Part shown: positions 8,837 through 17,800 of the stretch, in pieces
Position numbering within the stretch: the stretch's first letter is position 1
Layout: each line of letters begins with the position of its first letter
NCBI RefSeq assembly: GCF_002217285.1
Contig: NZ_MUGW01000071.1
Coordinates: forward strand, 1 to 48,908
Origin: Flavobacterium hercynium
GTDB lineage: Bacteria > Bacteroidota > Bacteroidia > Flavobacteriales > Flavobacteriaceae
Direction of reading: 5' to 3'
Length of the DNA: 48,908 bases
Position numbers and translations under genes: made by a program
Notes under the pieces: generated by a model
Told to the model about the DNA's origin: nothing
Databases searched by the model: none
What the model saw: only the letters and a program-made list of their open reading frames with translations

Positions 8837-9631
8837 TCAAAACTTGCGCCTGACTGCTAATTTTTCCTGATAATTAAAATGTGAATTGTTGATTTTGACT
8901 TCTGTTTCTGAGAATTCAAAATCTAGTTTGGTATTTATAAATTGAGTTTTGTTTGTAATTGCTGTTGTAATAAATGCTTCTCCTTCTGATTCTTCCTGAA
9001 GAAACTTATTTCTGATGCCGTAAGCTGTAATTTGGTCAAAAAGTGCATTGGTGCTATTCGCTTGTCCGCTGTATTGCAGTAGGTTTTGTTCTGAACTAAA
9101 AACAGTATTTCCATCACAAAACAAAGTGGTTTCGAGCGGAATAATTTCCCACTGAAACTGATAATCTTCAAACTTTTCTGTTTCCTGAAGGCAAAGCATT
9201 ATTACTTTCATCAGACCAAAAGAGAAGAAATGCTGCGCCATGGTATAACCATCTTTGCTTACATTTTCTAAAAACTGATTTCGAATATATTGAAAACCGG
9301 GACCATCGTGTTTGAAGCGCAATTCAGCGTCTGTTAATTCGATTCGCGCTGCTATTTCATTATAATTGGCCAATGAAAAAGAACCGTCTATTACATCAAA
9401 TAAAACCGGAAACAAGGCTTTATTGTACTCGTAAGCTACACTTTCGAATTTAGTTTCGATCTCTTTGTCGTTTACTTTAAAGTCGTTTCGCTTTACTTCT
9501 ATTCTAAAGTTGTTGCTTTTTACCTGCTTGAAAGCTGCCTCGTAAGTACTTGTTGCTGCTGACTTCTTTTCGAATAAATCAAAATTGATTGCATGCGTAA
9601 CGCTAAATTTGTAACTGACATTTGGTTCCAT
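8837..9631 (-). CDS. Conserved hypothetical protein upstream of the effector, possible adaptor
   Basis: The 264-residue protein starts MEPNVSYKFSVTHAINF and has no signal peptide, membrane segment or recognised catalytic motif; it appears cytosolic and of mixed alpha/beta composition. It ends 43 bases before the effector gene on the same strand, so the two are probably one transcription unit. Cytosolic proteins encoded just before PAAR-containing effectors often act as loading adaptors or structural partners. That role is inferred from position; the sequence matches no adaptor family that I know. Phage-baseplate-like or Hcp-like identity was considered, but no supporting motif was found. Confidence 0.6.
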   Translation of the reverse strand: MEPNVSYKFSVTHAINFDLFEKKSAATSTYEAAFKQVKSNNFRIEVKRNDFKVNDKEIETKFESVAYEYNKALFPVLFDVIDGSFSLANYNEIAARIELTDAELRFKHDGPGFQYIRNQFLENVSKDGYTMAQHFFSFGLMKVIMLCLQETEKFEDYQFQWEIIPLETTLFCDGNTVFSSEQNLLQYSGQANSTNALFDQITAYGIRNKFLQEESEGEAFITTAITNKTQFINTKLDFEFSETEVKINNSHFNYQEKLAVRRKF

Positions 9632-10041
9632 TTGATTGCTTCTGATTCAGGCGCTAAAAATATAAAATTATGTCAATAATTAGTAGTATTTGTTTTATTA
9701 TATTGTTCTTTAATCAAAAATAAAACACAACGTATTGATAGTGAAACTTTTACAAAATATTTTAATCCATTTATTATACAATTGTCACCACTTGATAAGC
9801 CTATAATTTATTGCAATTCTTTTAATTCTGATTTTTAATGTTTTAGAAAAACGAATGTTAATTGTTTGTTTAGCAAGGAAGACAAAATTTACTGCTACAA
9901 AACAATTCATTCCTTCAAAACTTTTTACGGCTATATAAAAGAAGAGTTTTGACCTTTACACTTAAATTAAGACATAAAAAAAAATCCAAAATCAGCTATA
10001 CGCTAACTTTGGATTTTTTCAATAATTTAGATTGTGAAATT
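9632..10041. other. 410-base intergenic region without a gene
   Basis: AT-rich spacer. It should contain the promoter of the minus-strand effector unit, but no clear TAnnTTTG box was found. An 8-bp inverted repeat (TCAAAACT 9915-9922 / AGTTTTGA 9945-9952) and the terminator at 9979-10019 are the only structures seen. No convincing ORF lies on either strand. Confidence 0.5.
9979..10019 (-). terminator. Terminator after the M1 peptidase gene
   Basis: The 12-bp arms AAAAAATCCAAA (9979-9990) and TTTGGATTTTTT (10008-10019) are perfectly complementary around a 17-base loop. Read on the minus strand, the hairpin runs into an uninterrupted T-stretch, 22 bases past the peptidase stop codon. Confidence 0.8.
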
Positions 10042-11922
10042 TTACTTCACTTCAAAAACATTATTGGCAGGTTTTACATCAGCCATTAGTCCGCTTGGAT
10101 CAATTGTGATTTTTTTGATTGCTGTTTTGTTTTTATCTATTGTAAAATTATAGTTGGATTGTCCCCAAGCCCAATCGTCAAGAACGGTTCTTTTTGCATT
10201 AGCATCCGGATTTGGTTTGATGAAATTCATCATTCGCAACGGAATATAGAAATTCTCCGAAGTTCCGTCTGTGTAGGCAACTGTAATGTCTATTGGCATT
10301 GGCATTCTTCCAATTCTTTCTAAATTGATTGTTGTTTTTCCTGCATTGTCTGCAACTTCTTTGATTCCGTAATCAATTGTATTCGTAGTTTGTGTCCAAT
10401 CGATCAAATACCAATCTAATTCAGCTCCGGAAACTCTTTCTGCTGTTCTTTTGATGTCATTTGGTGTTGGATGTTTGAATTTAAAATCGTTGTAATATCT
10501 TTTTAATGTTGCTTCAACGTTCTCTTTTCCAATTACATATTCTAACTGTGATAAAAAGATACTTCCTTTTATATAAGCAGAGATACTGTAAGGTCTGTTT
10601 TCGTCGTAACGATCACCGTGAGTTCCTTGTGGCTGCTCTTTTCCGGATTGTACTAAATTATAATAAGCAGCATAATTTCCTTTAAAGGGATTTGCTTCTT
10701 TTTTGTCTCCTTTTAATTCGTTCAAAGCACTGTCTTCGATGTACGTTGTAAAACCTTCATCCATCCAAGGGTGTTTTGATTCATTTGAAGCTAAAATATG
10801 TTGAAACCAGGAATGTCCTAATTCATGCGTTGCAGTTCCTAGAATTCCCTGAAGTGTTCCATTTCCTAACATCAAAGTACACATAGCATACTCCATTCCG
10901 CCATCTCCTCCCTGAATGAAAGAGTATTGTTTGTACGGATAGGCTCCAACGGCACGATTGTAATAATCCATTACCTTAACCATTAAAGGCTCTAACTGTT
11001 TCCAGTTTTCTGTTGTTTTTGGATTGTTTTTGTAAAAGAAATGCAAGTCAACATCATTTGGCCCTTTTACGATATCGTGTGTGTATTCTTTATCAGCAGC
11101 CCAGGTAAAATCATGTACATTTGGCGCAATAAAGTGCCATGTCAGTGTTTTTGATTTTTTAGGATAAGTAACCGTTACACCAGCATCTTCATAACCATGA
11201 CCAATTGCATTTTTGTCCTGCAAATATCCTGAACCTCCGATAGTGTATTCTTTATCAATTGTAATTTTTACATCAAAATTTCCCCAAACACCATGAAATT
11301 CTCTTGCAATATAAGGATCTGCATGCCAGCCTTCGAAATCAAATTCAGCTAATTTTGGATACCATTGTGACATAGACAATTCAACTCCTTCTGAATTATT
11401 ACGTCCTGAACGACGAATCTGAACCGGAACTTGTCCGTCAAAATCTAACGTAAAAGTCGATTTAGAATTTGGTAAAATAGGTTTAGCCAACGTTACTTCG
11501 AAAGTAGTACCGGAAACTCTGGTTTGAGCCGCTACACCATCTTGTTTAAAATTGGTGATTTTTAAGAATCCAATTTCGTTTGGTTTTAAAGTTTCGATTC
11601 GGCTTTGTTTAATATCTTTACCATCGGCACCTTTTGTTTTGGTAACCATTCTTCCATCCGGATCTTTAATGGTATGCAAACGTCCGTCCATTTCGCTTCC
11701 CGGCTGAAAAGCATTTGGAAATAAATGGTAAAATACCTTTCTTAAAGTATCAGGAGAATTATTGGTGTACACCAACTCTTGTTTTCCTTTGTATTGATAA
11801 TTTTTTACATCCATTGCAACCTCCATTTTATAATCGGCATGTTGTTGCCAATACGGAGCGTTTTGTGCCCAAGCCGCGTTTAAACCGAAACTCAGGAAAG
11901 AAAGTAGAATAATTTTTTGCAT
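10042..11922 (-). CDS. M1 family zinc metallopeptidase (secreted)
   Basis: This is an aminopeptidase-N-type M1 peptidase. Counting from the start chosen here, the zinc motif HELGH is at residues 366-370, the third ligand E389 is in WMDEGFTTY, and GGMEYAM (341-347) corresponds to the family's exopeptidase GxMEN motif. The ATG at 11922 is preferred over an in-frame ATG 33 bases upstream because it places a normal signal peptide (MQKIILLSFLSFGLNAAWAQ) at the N-terminus; the longer form would bury it. The mature enzyme of about 600 residues is expected in the periplasm or outside the cell, degrading peptides. It follows the subtilase gene by 60 bases, with a terminator-like hairpin between them. 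Confidence 0.93.
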   Translation of the reverse strand: MQKIILLSFLSFGLNAAWAQNAPYWQQHADYKMEVAMDVKNYQYKGKQELVYTNNSPDTLRKVFYHLFPNAFQPGSEMDGRLHTIKDPDGRMVTKTKGADGKDIKQSRIETLKPNEIGFLKITNFKQDGVAAQTRVSGTTFEVTLAKPILPNSKSTFTLDFDGQVPVQIRRSGRNNSEGVELSMSQWYPKLAEFDFEGWHADPYIAREFHGVWGNFDVKITIDKEYTIGGSGYLQDKNAIGHGYEDAGVTVTYPKKSKTLTWHFIAPNVHDFTWAADKEYTHDIVKGPNDVDLHFFYKNNPKTTENWKQLEPLMVKVMDYYNRAVGAYPYKQYSFIQGGDGGMEYAMCTLMLGNGTLQGILGTATHELGHSWFQHILASNESKHPWMDEGFTTYIEDSALNELKGDKKEANPFKGNYAAYYNLVQSGKEQPQGTHGDRYDENRPYSISAYIKGSIFLSQLEYVIGKENVEATLKRYYNDFKFKHPTPNDIKRTAERVSGAELDWYLIDWTQTTNTIDYGIKEVADNAGKTTINLERIGRMPMPIDITVAYTDGTSENFYIPLRMMNFIKPNPDANAKRTVLDDWAWGQSNYNFTIDKNKTAIKKITIDPSGLMADVKPANNVFEVK

Positions 11923-11939
11923 CTGTTGTATAATAAAAA

Positions 11940-11963
11940 ATGGAAGAGTTTCCACTCTTCCAT
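11940..11963 (-). terminator. Terminator between subtilase and M1 peptidase genes
   Basis: TGGAAGAG (11941-11948) pairs with CTCTTCCA (11955-11962) around a 6-base loop, extended by an A-T pair, and on the minus strand is followed by six T (11935-11940). It lies about 20 bases after the subtilase stop, so the M1 gene is either attenuated or has its own promoter. Confidence 0.75.
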
Positions 11964-11982
11964 TGGATTAGTCTTTAAAATA

Positions 11983-13596
11983 TTACTTCTTAGATAACTT
12001 TTCAGCCATTAATAATGCATTGTAAGCATTTACCATTTTACCGGTTACAGAACTTTCTTTTGCCGATTTTGATTCATGATTTTCACCCAAAGCTACTGTT
12101 GCAGGAAGTGCTACACCAGAATCCATTAAGATACGTTTTACCTGAGACGCTTTTAATTTTGGATAATAAGAACGAACTAAAGCTGCAACTCCGGCCGCAT
12201 TTGGCGCTGCCATTGAAGTACCTTGTAAATATTTGTATTTATTGTTTGGAATTGTTGCGTAAATTTCTTCTCCCGGAGCAAAAACGTCTACATTTATTTT
12301 TCCGAAATTCGAGAATTCTGCGATTACATTTTCTCCATAAACTTTGTTGATAGCACCAATAGTAATTACGTTATCTGCAAATTCTTTGATGTTATCTTCT
12401 GAATCATTTGGATAGTTGATGTTTTTAGTTTCATCAATATTGTAACCGTCATTACCTGCAGCATGAACAATTAAAACATCTTTTTTAGCTGCATATTTTA
12501 TAGCTTCATAAACCCATTTCTTGTTTGGAGAAAAGCTTTTTCCAAAACTTCCGTTGATGATTTTTGCTCCGTTATCTACTGCATAACGAATAGCTAACGC
12601 GATATCTTTATCGTACTCATCTCCATCAGGTACAGCTCTAACAGTTAGAATCTCAACATTGTTGGCAACTCCGTCTCCTCCAAAATTATTGCCACGAACC
12701 TGAGCAATGATTCCCGCAACGTGTGTTCCGTGAAGTGCTTTCTCTTTATCCGGGCCAAAAACAATATTATTACCGTATTTAACGTCTTTTATGTCGTCCG
12801 GATTGTCTCCTACCGCTGTTCTTCCGTTAAATTCTTTATTTAAATTGTAATTCAATTGATCGTAAACCTGTTCTCTGTATTCTTCAAAATCAGCCTCAGG
12901 ATCAAAAGTTGGACCCGCATTGGTAAAAATCTGATTCATGATGTTTACACTTTGCGCTACTTTTGGATCAGTAGAAGTAATAGCCGTTAAATCTTCAACT
13001 TTATAAGTTGTTTTGTTAAGTTCTTTTTTGATTGTATTATGAACTTCTAACAAAAAGTCTACTTGTTGTTTGTCTTTTAGCGCCTTTTCGTATTTTTCAT
13101 TGTATTGCGCTAAAGCATTTTTATACTCAGCAGATCCATCGTCTACTTTTTTAATAATACGCGTCATTTCCAGATTTTCTGCAACAGCAGTTCCAAGAAA
13201 ATTCCATCCGTGAACATCATCAATAAAACCGTTTTTATCGTCATCGATTCCGTTACCCGCAATTTCTTTAGGATTAGTCCAGATCATTCCTTTTAAATCG
13301 TCGTGCTCGATATCTACACCAGAGTCTACGATACCTACGATTACTTTTTTACCTGTTTTTCCCTGAAGTAATTCAGCATAAGCTCTGTCAACACTCATTC
13401 CTGGAATAGTATCTTTTACCAAATCCAGATGACTCCATCTTTGTAATTCGTTTTCAGAAAGTGGGGCTTTTTTTACGGTAACCGAAGGAACCGTGATAAT
13501 AGCTTTAGAAGGCGCAACTTGTGCCTGTACAGTTGCAGTACTGGCTAAAGCAAGTAATACCCAAGCAGATAAAGTAAAAGGTTTTATATAATTCAT
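11983..13596 (-). CDS. S8 family serine peptidase (subtilase), secreted
   Basis: The 537-residue subtilase has a signal peptide (MNYIKPFTLSAWVLLALAST, cleavage near AQA) and the full catalytic triad: D91 in GIVDSGVD, H289 in HGTHVAG and S461 in GTSMAAP. The oxyanion Asn is probably in HAAGNDG (about 379-385). About 200 residues separate Asp and His, against roughly 30 in classical subtilisin, because of a helical, charged insert (about 135-255), as seen in other flavobacterial subtilases. No T9SS sorting domain is present at the C-terminus, so a periplasmic or outer-membrane-associated location is likely. The gene is divergent from the leucine-rich-repeat genes and upstream of the M1 peptidase. 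Confidence 0.94.
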   Translation of the reverse strand: MNYIKPFTLSAWVLLALASTATVQAQVAPSKAIITVPSVTVKKAPLSENELQRWSHLDLVKDTIPGMSVDRAYAELLQGKTGKKVIVGIVDSGVDIEHDDLKGMIWTNPKEIAGNGIDDDKNGFIDDVHGWNFLGTAVAENLEMTRIIKKVDDGSAEYKNALAQYNEKYEKALKDKQQVDFLLEVHNTIKKELNKTTYKVEDLTAITSTDPKVAQSVNIMNQIFTNAGPTFDPEADFEEYREQVYDQLNYNLNKEFNGRTAVGDNPDDIKDVKYGNNIVFGPDKEKALHGTHVAGIIAQVRGNNFGGDGVANNVEILTVRAVPDGDEYDKDIALAIRYAVDNGAKIINGSFGKSFSPNKKWVYEAIKYAAKKDVLIVHAAGNDGYNIDETKNINYPNDSEDNIKEFADNVITIGAINKVYGENVIAEFSNFGKINVDVFAPGEEIYATIPNNKYKYLQGTSMAAPNAAGVAALVRSYYPKLKASQVKRILMDSGVALPATVALGENHESKSAKESSVTGKMVNAYNALLMAEKLSKK

Positions 13597-13895
13597 GTAT
13601 GCTGTTTTTTAAAATAAGTTAAATCGTGCGACTAAATTATGATATTTTGTTACAAAAAGCTAACCATTAACACTGTGTTATGAATTATTGCTTTCCAAGT
13701 ACAATTTCAATCTTACAAATAGAAGTATTTTTCCACGAATTATTTACAGCTTCTGAACTAAAAATAATACAAAATCAACTCTCTCATTTTCAGTATAAAA
13801 AATTGTACTTCAAAACAAAATTAATACGTCTTTCCGTAATAAAAAATCAGTTTCAATTTGTATACTTGCACCACTAAATCAATCAAATTTAATCT
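13597..13895. other. Divergent intergenic region between subtilase and LRR genes
   Basis: About 300 AT-rich bases that should hold both divergent promoters. A -7-like box TATACTTG (13861-13868, one mismatch to TAnnTTTG) precedes the LRR gene by 27 bases. A 65-codon plus-strand open frame here has no promoter or family resemblance and is regarded as chance. Confidence 0.45.
13861..13868 (+). promoter_or_regulatory. Putative -7 promoter element of the first LRR gene
   Basis: TATACTTG differs by one base from TAnnTTTG. The second LRR gene has TATCATTG (15726-15733) at nearly the same distance from its start (26 versus 27 bases), and both boxes continue into GCAC, supporting a duplicated promoter. 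Confidence 0.4.
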
Positions 13896-15599
13896 ATGAA
13901 AACAAAACTACTTTTATTGCTATTATTAGCTAATTTTTCTTTTTATGCACAAACCAATTTAGTTCCGAATGGGGATTTTGAAAGTTGGTCTTCATCCACT
14001 CCAACAAATTGGTTTCGCTCTTTTAGCGGTTTCGTTAGTGAGAGTAATGTTGCTCAAAGTGGTTCTTCAAGCACAAAAATGCGAATTACCGGCTCTGCAA
14101 ATTATATAAACTCCGCGTATTTTCAAGCACAAGCTGGCAAAACATATCGTGTAACGGTTTACCATAGAGTTGCTTCCGGTACACTTACGAATATAGAATT
14201 AAGTCTATACCACAAACCGTCTACCTTTAAATCTGAATTAGTAAAAAAGGATGACGCCATTTTTTCTTCAACGACATGGAGAAAACTAGAATTTGAATAC
14301 ACTACAACAGTTACAGAAGAAATTGAAGTAGATATTTGGGCTACGGGAGTAACAAATTCTGAAATTTTACTTGATAATGTTTCTGTTGTTGATATTAACG
14401 AGCCTGTATACACATCCATTCCTGATGTTAATTTTGAAAGTAAATTAATAGCTGAAGGTCTCGATTCAGGATCTCCAGACGGAAAAGTATTAACTGCTAA
14501 TATCGCTGCAGTAATAAGCTTAGACCTTGAAAATTCGAATATAGCAGACTTAACTGGTATTCAAGATTTTCTAGCTTTAGATAATTTATTCATTCGTAAA
14601 AACAAGCTAACAACTATAGATTTATCCAAAAACACTAAGCTAACATATTTAAACATTAGCGAAAATCAATTAACAAGTTTAAACATTAATGCTAATATTC
14701 TTTTGGAGGATTTAGATTGTCAAGAAAACAATTTAACGAGCCTAAATGTTTCAAGTAATACTAAATTGAAAAACTTGAATGTTGACGATAATCAGTTAAT
14801 TTCTTTAAATATTTCTAATAATACCGCTCTTGAATCTTTATATTGTAGTATAAATAAAATAGCAAACTTAAATGTTGACAACAATATTGCACTGTTAGAA
14901 TTATCAAGTAGTAATAATTTATTGACCTCTTTAAATGTATCAAAAAACATTTATTTGAGATCTTTAGTATTTACAAACAATCAAATCAGTACTATAAATG
15001 TTTCTAATAATACAGTGCTTAATGAATTGATGTTTCATAACAACAAGATAAAAACCATTGACATTTCAAATAATCCAGAATTAATATATCTAATTGCTTC
15101 ATCAAATGAATTAAAAAGTATTGATATTTCAAAAAACCCACAAATATCTGAATTAGTGTGCGATAAGAATCAATTAACTTATCTGAATTTGAAAAATGGA
15201 AATAATACAAATTTTGATCTTTTCTATTCTAGTTTTAAAGACAATCCAAATTTAACTTGTATCGTAGTTGATGATGTTGCATATTCTAATGCAAATTGGG
15301 CAGGATTGAAAGATGCGACTGCTTCTTATTCTACAGCTTGTACATTAGGTCTTGAAACTTCTGTTTTTGATAAAGTAGCGTTATATCCAAACCCAACAAG
15401 AGGAGATGTTACAATTACTAATCTATCTTTAAGCAAAGCAACAGTTTACAATTCAGTTGGACAATTGGTAAAATCTTTTACTTTAGATATTGCTAATACA
15501 AACAATACAATTAGTTTATCTGGTTTACCAAAAGGAATCTATTATGTGTATTTAATCAATCAAGATGCTGCTTCTGCAAAGAAGGTGATTGTGGAGTAA
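13896..15599 (+). CDS. Leucine-rich-repeat protein with T9SS type A sorting domain
   Basis: The 567-residue protein begins with a signal peptide (MKTKLLLLLLLANFSFYAQ), then a jelly-roll, carbohydrate-binding-like domain (about 20-165, starting NLVPNGDFESW). About ten 21-residue leucine-rich repeats follow (about 195-470; e.g. LTSLNVSSNTKLKNLNVDDN). The C-terminus is a type A T9SS sorting domain: VALYPNPTRGDVTITN, the turn VYNSVGQLVKSF, and KGIYYVYL ending KKVIVE. The product should be secreted across the outer membrane and anchored or released by the type IX system. A role in adhesion or polymer binding is inferred from its architecture. A paralog lies 160 bases downstream with nearly identical ends. 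Confidence 0.9.
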   Translation: MKTKLLLLLLLANFSFYAQTNLVPNGDFESWSSSTPTNWFRSFSGFVSESNVAQSGSSSTKMRITGSANYINSAYFQAQAGKTYRVTVYHRVASGTLTNIELSLYHKPSTFKSELVKKDDAIFSSTTWRKLEFEYTTTVTEEIEVDIWATGVTNSEILLDNVSVVDINEPVYTSIPDVNFESKLIAEGLDSGSPDGKVLTANIAAVISLDLENSNIADLTGIQDFLALDNLFIRKNKLTTIDLSKNTKLTYLNISENQLTSLNINANILLEDLDCQENNLTSLNVSSNTKLKNLNVDDNQLISLNISNNTALESLYCSINKIANLNVDNNIALLELSSSNNLLTSLNVSKNIYLRSLVFTNNQISTINVSNNTVLNELMFHNNKIKTIDISNNPELIYLIASSNELKSIDISKNPQISELVCDKNQLTYLNLKNGNNTNFDLFYSSFKDNPNLTCIVVDDVAYSNANWAGLKDATASYSTACTLGLETSVFDKVALYPNPTRGDVTITNLSLSKATVYNSVGQLVKSFTLDIANTNNTISLSGLPKGIYYVYLINQDAASAKKVIVE

Positions 15600-15628
15600 A
15601 TAGATAGTACATTCAATTATAATTAAGG

Positions 15629-15669
15629 AGTCCCATTTTCATTTATTTGGAAATGGGACTTTTTCTTTT
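15629..15669 (+). terminator. Terminator after first LRR gene
   Basis: AGTCCCATTT (15629-15638) pairs with AAATGGGACT (15651-15660), followed by TTTTCTTTT. The same hairpin, loop included, recurs after the second LRR gene. Confidence 0.85.
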
Positions 15670-15700
15670 GTTTCAAATAGTTAAAACATAACACTTTTGA

Positions 15701-15733
15701 TTGTCAGAAAATAATTTGCAATTCGTATCATTG
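15701..15733 (+). promoter_or_regulatory. Putative promoter of the second LRR gene
   Basis: TTG (15701-15703) is separated by 22 bases from TATCATTG (15726-15733), one mismatch to TAnnTTTG. The spacing lies within the 17-23 range typical of Bacteroidota promoters. Confidence 0.45.
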
Positions 15734-15759
15734 CACTTCCAAAAAACAAACATTCTTAT

Positions 15760-17721
15760 ATGAGAACAAAACTACTTTTATTGCTATTATTAGCTAATTT
15801 TTCTATTTCTACTTACGGACAAAGAAATTTACTCTCAAATGGTGATTTCGAAACATGGTCGGAATCTAAACCAGAGGGATGGTTTATATTTTATAATAAT
15901 ATTTTTCAAAGTTCAATTGCTCAAAATGGTTCATTTAGTGCAAAAATGCAAATTCTTCATCCCGAAGATCAACTTCGTGGCTTGGAATTTCCTTCAGTAG
16001 AAATAAACAAAACCTATCGTGTAACAATGTATTATAAAGTTGCTTCCGGATCTATGCGCAACCTTTCGATAGGCTTATACAATTCTGGAATTGAACTAAT
16101 AAGAAACAATACTGTAGACTTTTCCTCATCTGAATGGAAAAAAATAGAACTTGAATATACCAATACAGCTGCAGAATACTTTCAAATAATAATTAATGCA
16201 TCAGGAGTTATAAATTCTGAAATTTTAATCGATAATATTTCTATAGTTGATATAAATGAAGATCCCCTAAAAACAGTATCAATTCCCGATATCAATTTCG
16301 AAAAAAAACTAATCTCCTTAGGAATTGATTCAGGAATTCCAGATGGAAAAGTATTAAACATTAATGTAGACAGAATTAATCATTTAGATATTAGTGAATC
16401 CTCTATAACAGACTTAACAGGGATAGAAGCATTTAAAGGCTTACGATCATTAGACATAAGCATAAATAACCTAACAATATTAGATTTGTCTCAAAACAAA
16501 AAAATAAATTCCCTAATTGTTAACAATAACGAACTAACAAATTTAGATCTATCTCAAAACAGAAGTATTATTTCTCTACATGTCAACAATAATAAATTAA
16601 AAGATTTAGATTTATCATCAAATATTCATTTATACTCATTAATTGCATACGATAATGAGTTAACAAATGTGAATTTGACCAAAAGTATAGAATTAAAAAC
16701 TCTATGGATTGACAATAATAAGTTAACAAGTTTAGACATTACAGCGAATACGTCTTTAAATCAATTAAATTGTGGTCAAAATAAGTTGACTGATTTGGAT
16801 ATTTCTAACAATATTGATTTAGAATATTTAGATGTTTATAGCAATTATTTAACATCCCTAAATGTTACAAAAAACACTTCTTTAAAAAGTATTGATTGTT
16901 ATAAGAACCAATTAACAAGTTTAAATACTGATAATAATATAATTTTAGAATCTTTAGATTGTAGTAGCAATGCTCTTAGTACTATTGATGTTAAAAACAA
17001 TCCAGAGTTAGTATATTTAAATATTGGCGTTAATAATATAAAAGAAGTAGATGTTACACAACAAACTAAGTTGGATATTTTTTACTGTTTTAAAAATCAG
17101 ATCAAAAGTCTGAATCTTTCTCAAAATAAATTACTTACCAGCTTTGCGTGTCAACAAAACCAATTAACTTCTCTTGATTTTTCTCACAACCCTGAACTTA
17201 TCTGGTTTGATTGCTCAAAAAATCAAATTACAAGTCTTGATATTTCTAAAAATCCTAAAGTTAATGAAATAGGTTGCGATGATAACAAATTAACCTATCT
17301 CAATTTAAGAAACGGAAACAACACCAATTTCAATGTAAAAAGATATTACATTACTTTCATTAACAATCCAGATCTAACATGCATATTAGTCGATGATGCG
17401 GCTTATTCTACTGCAAATTGGTCAGAAGCAAAAGATGCTCATGCTTCCTACTCTACAACATGCACATTAGGTCTTGAAACTTCTGTTTTTGATAAAGTAG
17501 CGTTATATCCAAACCCAACAAAAGGAAATGTAACGATTACTAATCTGTCTTTAAACAAAGCAACAGTATACAACTCTACAGGTCAATTGGTGAAATCATT
17601 CACTTTAGACACTGCTAATACAAGCAATACAATTAGTTTATCAGGTTTACCTAAAGGAATTTATTATGTGTATCTAATCAATCAGAATGCTGCTTCTGCA
17701 AAGAAGGTTATTGTGGAATAA
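15760..17721 (+). CDS. Leucine-rich-repeat protein with T9SS type A sorting domain (paralog)
   Basis: The 653-residue protein has the same architecture as its upstream neighbour: signal peptide (MRTKLLLLLLLANFSISTYG), jelly-roll domain starting NLLSNGDFETW, then about fourteen 21-residue leucine-rich repeats (about 200-560; e.g. LTSLDITANTSLNQLNCGQN), several more than the paralog, and a T9SS sorting domain ending KKVIVE. The first roughly 45 coding bases and the last roughly 260 are almost identical to the upstream gene, whereas the middle is clearly divergent. The pair arose by tandem duplication followed by repeat expansion. It should be exported by the type IX secretion system; the ligand is unknown. 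Confidence 0.9.
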   Translation: MRTKLLLLLLLANFSISTYGQRNLLSNGDFETWSESKPEGWFIFYNNIFQSSIAQNGSFSAKMQILHPEDQLRGLEFPSVEINKTYRVTMYYKVASGSMRNLSIGLYNSGIELIRNNTVDFSSSEWKKIELEYTNTAAEYFQIIINASGVINSEILIDNISIVDINEDPLKTVSIPDINFEKKLISLGIDSGIPDGKVLNINVDRINHLDISESSITDLTGIEAFKGLRSLDISINNLTILDLSQNKKINSLIVNNNELTNLDLSQNRSIISLHVNNNKLKDLDLSSNIHLYSLIAYDNELTNVNLTKSIELKTLWIDNNKLTSLDITANTSLNQLNCGQNKLTDLDISNNIDLEYLDVYSNYLTSLNVTKNTSLKSIDCYKNQLTSLNTDNNIILESLDCSSNALSTIDVKNNPELVYLNIGVNNIKEVDVTQQTKLDIFYCFKNQIKSLNLSQNKLLTSFACQQNQLTSLDFSHNPELIWFDCSKNQITSLDISKNPKVNEIGCDDNKLTYLNLRNGNNTNFNVKRYYITFINNPDLTCILVDDAAYSTANWSEAKDAHASYSTTCTLGLETSVFDKVALYPNPTKGNVTITNLSLNKATVYNSTGQLVKSFTLDTANTSNTISLSGLPKGIYYVYLINQNAASAKKVIVE

Positions 17722-17744
17722 ATAGTACATTCAATTATAATTAA

Positions 17745-17784
17745 GAAGTCCCATTTTCATTTATTTGGAAATGGGACTTCTTTC
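17745..17784 (+). terminator. Terminator after second LRR gene
   Basis: GAAGTCCCATTT (17745-17756) pairs with AAATGGGACTTC (17769-17780) around a 12-base loop, followed by TTTCT. It also lies just past the stop of the convergent metallo-hydrolase gene and may serve both. Confidence 0.8.
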
Positions 17785-17800
17785 TGTTTCTAAAATAGTA

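Noticed and set aside
12015..12350. 111-codon plus-strand open frame inside the subtilase gene
   Set aside because: Antisense to a well-supported catalytic domain, with no family resemblance or promoter.
13680..13877. 65-codon plus-strand open frame in the subtilase-LRR gap
   Set aside because: No promoter, no recognised domain, and it overlaps the promoter box of the LRR gene.
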